This document shows positions 61,118 to 64,000 of a stretch of 64,000 bases of DNA, piece after piece (the first letter of the stretch is position 1; every line of letters begins with the position of its first letter). A program made the translations under genes and the position numbers. This DNA comes from Granulicella sapmiensis (GTDB taxonomy: Bacteria > Acidobacteriota > Terriglobia > Terriglobales > Acidobacteriaceae): positions 30,936 through 94,935 of the forward strand of contig JAMFSR010000016.1 of assembly GCA_026225395.1 (NCBI GenBank). Reading direction: 5' to 3'. Below the pieces are notes generated by a model. The model ran no database searches. It was not told where the DNA came from and saw nothing but the letters and a program-made list of their open reading frames with translations.

Positions 61118-61588
61118 ATGCCGAGAAAAGGTTACATCGCGAAGCGTGAAGTGCCGGCCGACCCGATCTATGGATCGACGCTGGTTACGAAGTTTGTCAA
61201 CAGCATGATGTGGGGCGGCAAGAAGTCGACCGCGCAGGGCATCTTCTATGAGGCGATGACGAACCTCGAAGCCAAAGGTGGCGACGAGGCTCTGAAGCTG
61301 TTCAAGAAGGCTGTTGAGAACGTGAAGCCGATGCTCGAAGTGAAGAGCCGCCGCGTTGGCGGAGCGAACTACCAGGTGCCGATCGAAGTGAATCCGGAGC
61401 GTCGTACGTCGCTCGCTATTCGCTGGCTCGTAAGCTATGGCCGTCTGCGTGGCGAGAAGGGCATGGTCGACAAGTTGACCGCCGAACTGCTGGATGCGGC
61501 CAATGGCCGTGGCGCCGCGATGAAGAAGAAGGAAGATGTTCATCGTATGGCGGAAGCGAATAAGGCGTTTGCTCACTATCGCTGGTAA
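61118..61588 (+). CDS. rpsG: 30S ribosomal protein S7
   Basis: 156 residues, usual length. [36 protein letters not shown] and [20 protein letters not shown] are conserved in S7, which organises the 3' domain of 16S rRNA and in many bacteria represses the str operon. AAGAAGAGAGA precedes the start. The 120-base gap after rpsL contains AGGGATTAGGG-type repeats. Confidence 0.98.
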   Translation: MPRKGYIAKREVPADPIYGSTLVTKFVNSMMWGGKKSTAQGIFYEAMTNLEAKGGDEALKLFKKAVENVKPMLEVKSRRVGGANYQVPIEVNPERRTSLAIRWLVSYGRLRGEKGMVDKLTAELLDAANGRGAAMKKKEDVHRMAEANKAFAHYRW

Positions 61589-61625
61589 GCAGTGAATAGT
61601 GGTCAGTGAATAGTGAATAAGGCGC
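61589..61625. repeat. GTGAATAGTG short repeats between rpsG and fusA
   Basis: CAGTGAATAGTGGTCAGTG followed by AATAGTGAATAAGG, three near-direct copies of AGTGAATAGTG. A similar string follows the gene ending at 50021. Confidence 0.55.
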
Positions 61626-61700
61626 AGGGGTTGGATGATCGACCTGCGCAACTGAAGTTTGGATTACCGCGGGCGAGAGTCCGCAGAAAAGATACGAATC

Positions 61701-63794
<2,094 letters not shown>

Positions 63795-63801
63795 CGCGTA
63801 A

Positions 63802-63839
63802 GCCGCGCGCTGGAGCCGGTGAAGTCAACCGGCGCGCGC
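63802..63839 (+). other. GC-rich hairpin between fusA and tuf
   Basis: GCGCGC and GCCGG can pair with CCGGC and GCGCGC, with a small bulge, around TGAAGTCAA. There is no T-run, so it may be an mRNA processing or stability element. Confidence 0.45.
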
Positions 63840-63884
63840 AAAAGATTTCTGAGTTTCGAACCATAAGCATTACGGAGAAAAGTC

Positions 63885-64000
63885 ATGGCGAAGGAAAAAT
63901 TTGATCGCAGCAAGCCGCACGTAAACGTTGGGACGATTGGTCACATTGATCACGGCAAGACGACGCTGACGGCTGCTATCACGAAGGTTCTGTCCAAGCA
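63885..64000 (+). CDS. tuf: Elongation factor Tu (partial, cut by window end)
   Basis: Only about 38 residues are present: [20 protein letters not shown] followed by [15 protein letters not shown], with the G1 P-loop [21 protein letters not shown] precedes the ATG. It is the fourth gene of the str operon and carries aminoacyl-tRNA to the ribosome. Confidence 0.97.

Overview
The window looks like a chromosomal segment of an Acidobacteriota species of the Terriglobia type (Terriglobus, Granulicella, Edaphobacter or a relative). I infer this from the GC-rich coding, a GH79 glycosidase with the acidobacterial-type catalytic motifs, a VWFA-related secreted protein and a secreted carboxypeptidase-regulatory-domain protein of kinds common in that group, and many short intergenic repeats. 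I saw no rRNA, tRNA, transposase, phage gene or CRISPR array.

1-26 kb is an exopolysaccharide locus. It holds a Wzz/GumC-type chain-length protein (cut by the window edge), an O-antigen ligase/polymerase-like protein, a Wzx-type flippase, five glycosyltransferases of the GT4 and GT2 classes, a GT-C-like membrane protein, a hexapeptide acetyltransferase, one intact phosphoglycosyl transferase, and two fusion proteins whose phosphoglycosyl transferase domains have lost the catalytic Asp-Glu pair. Inside it lies a compact biosynthetic cassette: a free-standing A-PCP didomain, a cytochrome P450 and a C-A-PCP-TE NRPS, with overlapping genes. The second A domain reads as glycine-specific and the thioesterase has a Cys nucleophile, so a beta-hydroxylated X-Gly dipeptide or lactone is a reasonable prediction. 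A SpoIIE-type phosphatase, an RsbW-type kinase and a STAS protein sit in the same locus and could form a partner switch controlling it.

26-34 kb carries signalling genes (a HisKA-REC-adenylate cyclase protein, a single-domain receiver and a hybrid kinase), a small basic protein behind a hairpin that hides its ribosome binding site, the secreted GH79 enzyme, and a TetR regulator that shares a putative operator with its neighbour, a small membrane protein. 34.5-43.4 kb has an adenine/adenosine deaminase and a complete Wsp-like chemosensory operon (MCP, CheW, CheR, CheW, CheA-REC, CheB in the wspABCDEF order) without a WspR diguanylate cyclase.

43.5-60 kb is looser: a BrnT-type toxin-antitoxin pair, an orphan Pycsar-effector-like membrane protein, a metallo-beta-lactamase-fold hydrolase, a sodium:solute symporter, a four-helix-bundle protein, a lipoprotein, secreted proteins, an enoyl-CoA hydratase, a VOC-lumazine synthase fusion followed by NusB, a large Ig-like/beta-propeller protein, an S9 peptidase and a GNAT acetyltransferase. 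Its gaps are filled with at least five families of short palindromic or G-rich repeats. 60.1-64 kb is the str operon, rpsL-rpsG-fusA-tuf, behind a strong promoter and a leader of about 400 nt; tuf is cut by the window end.
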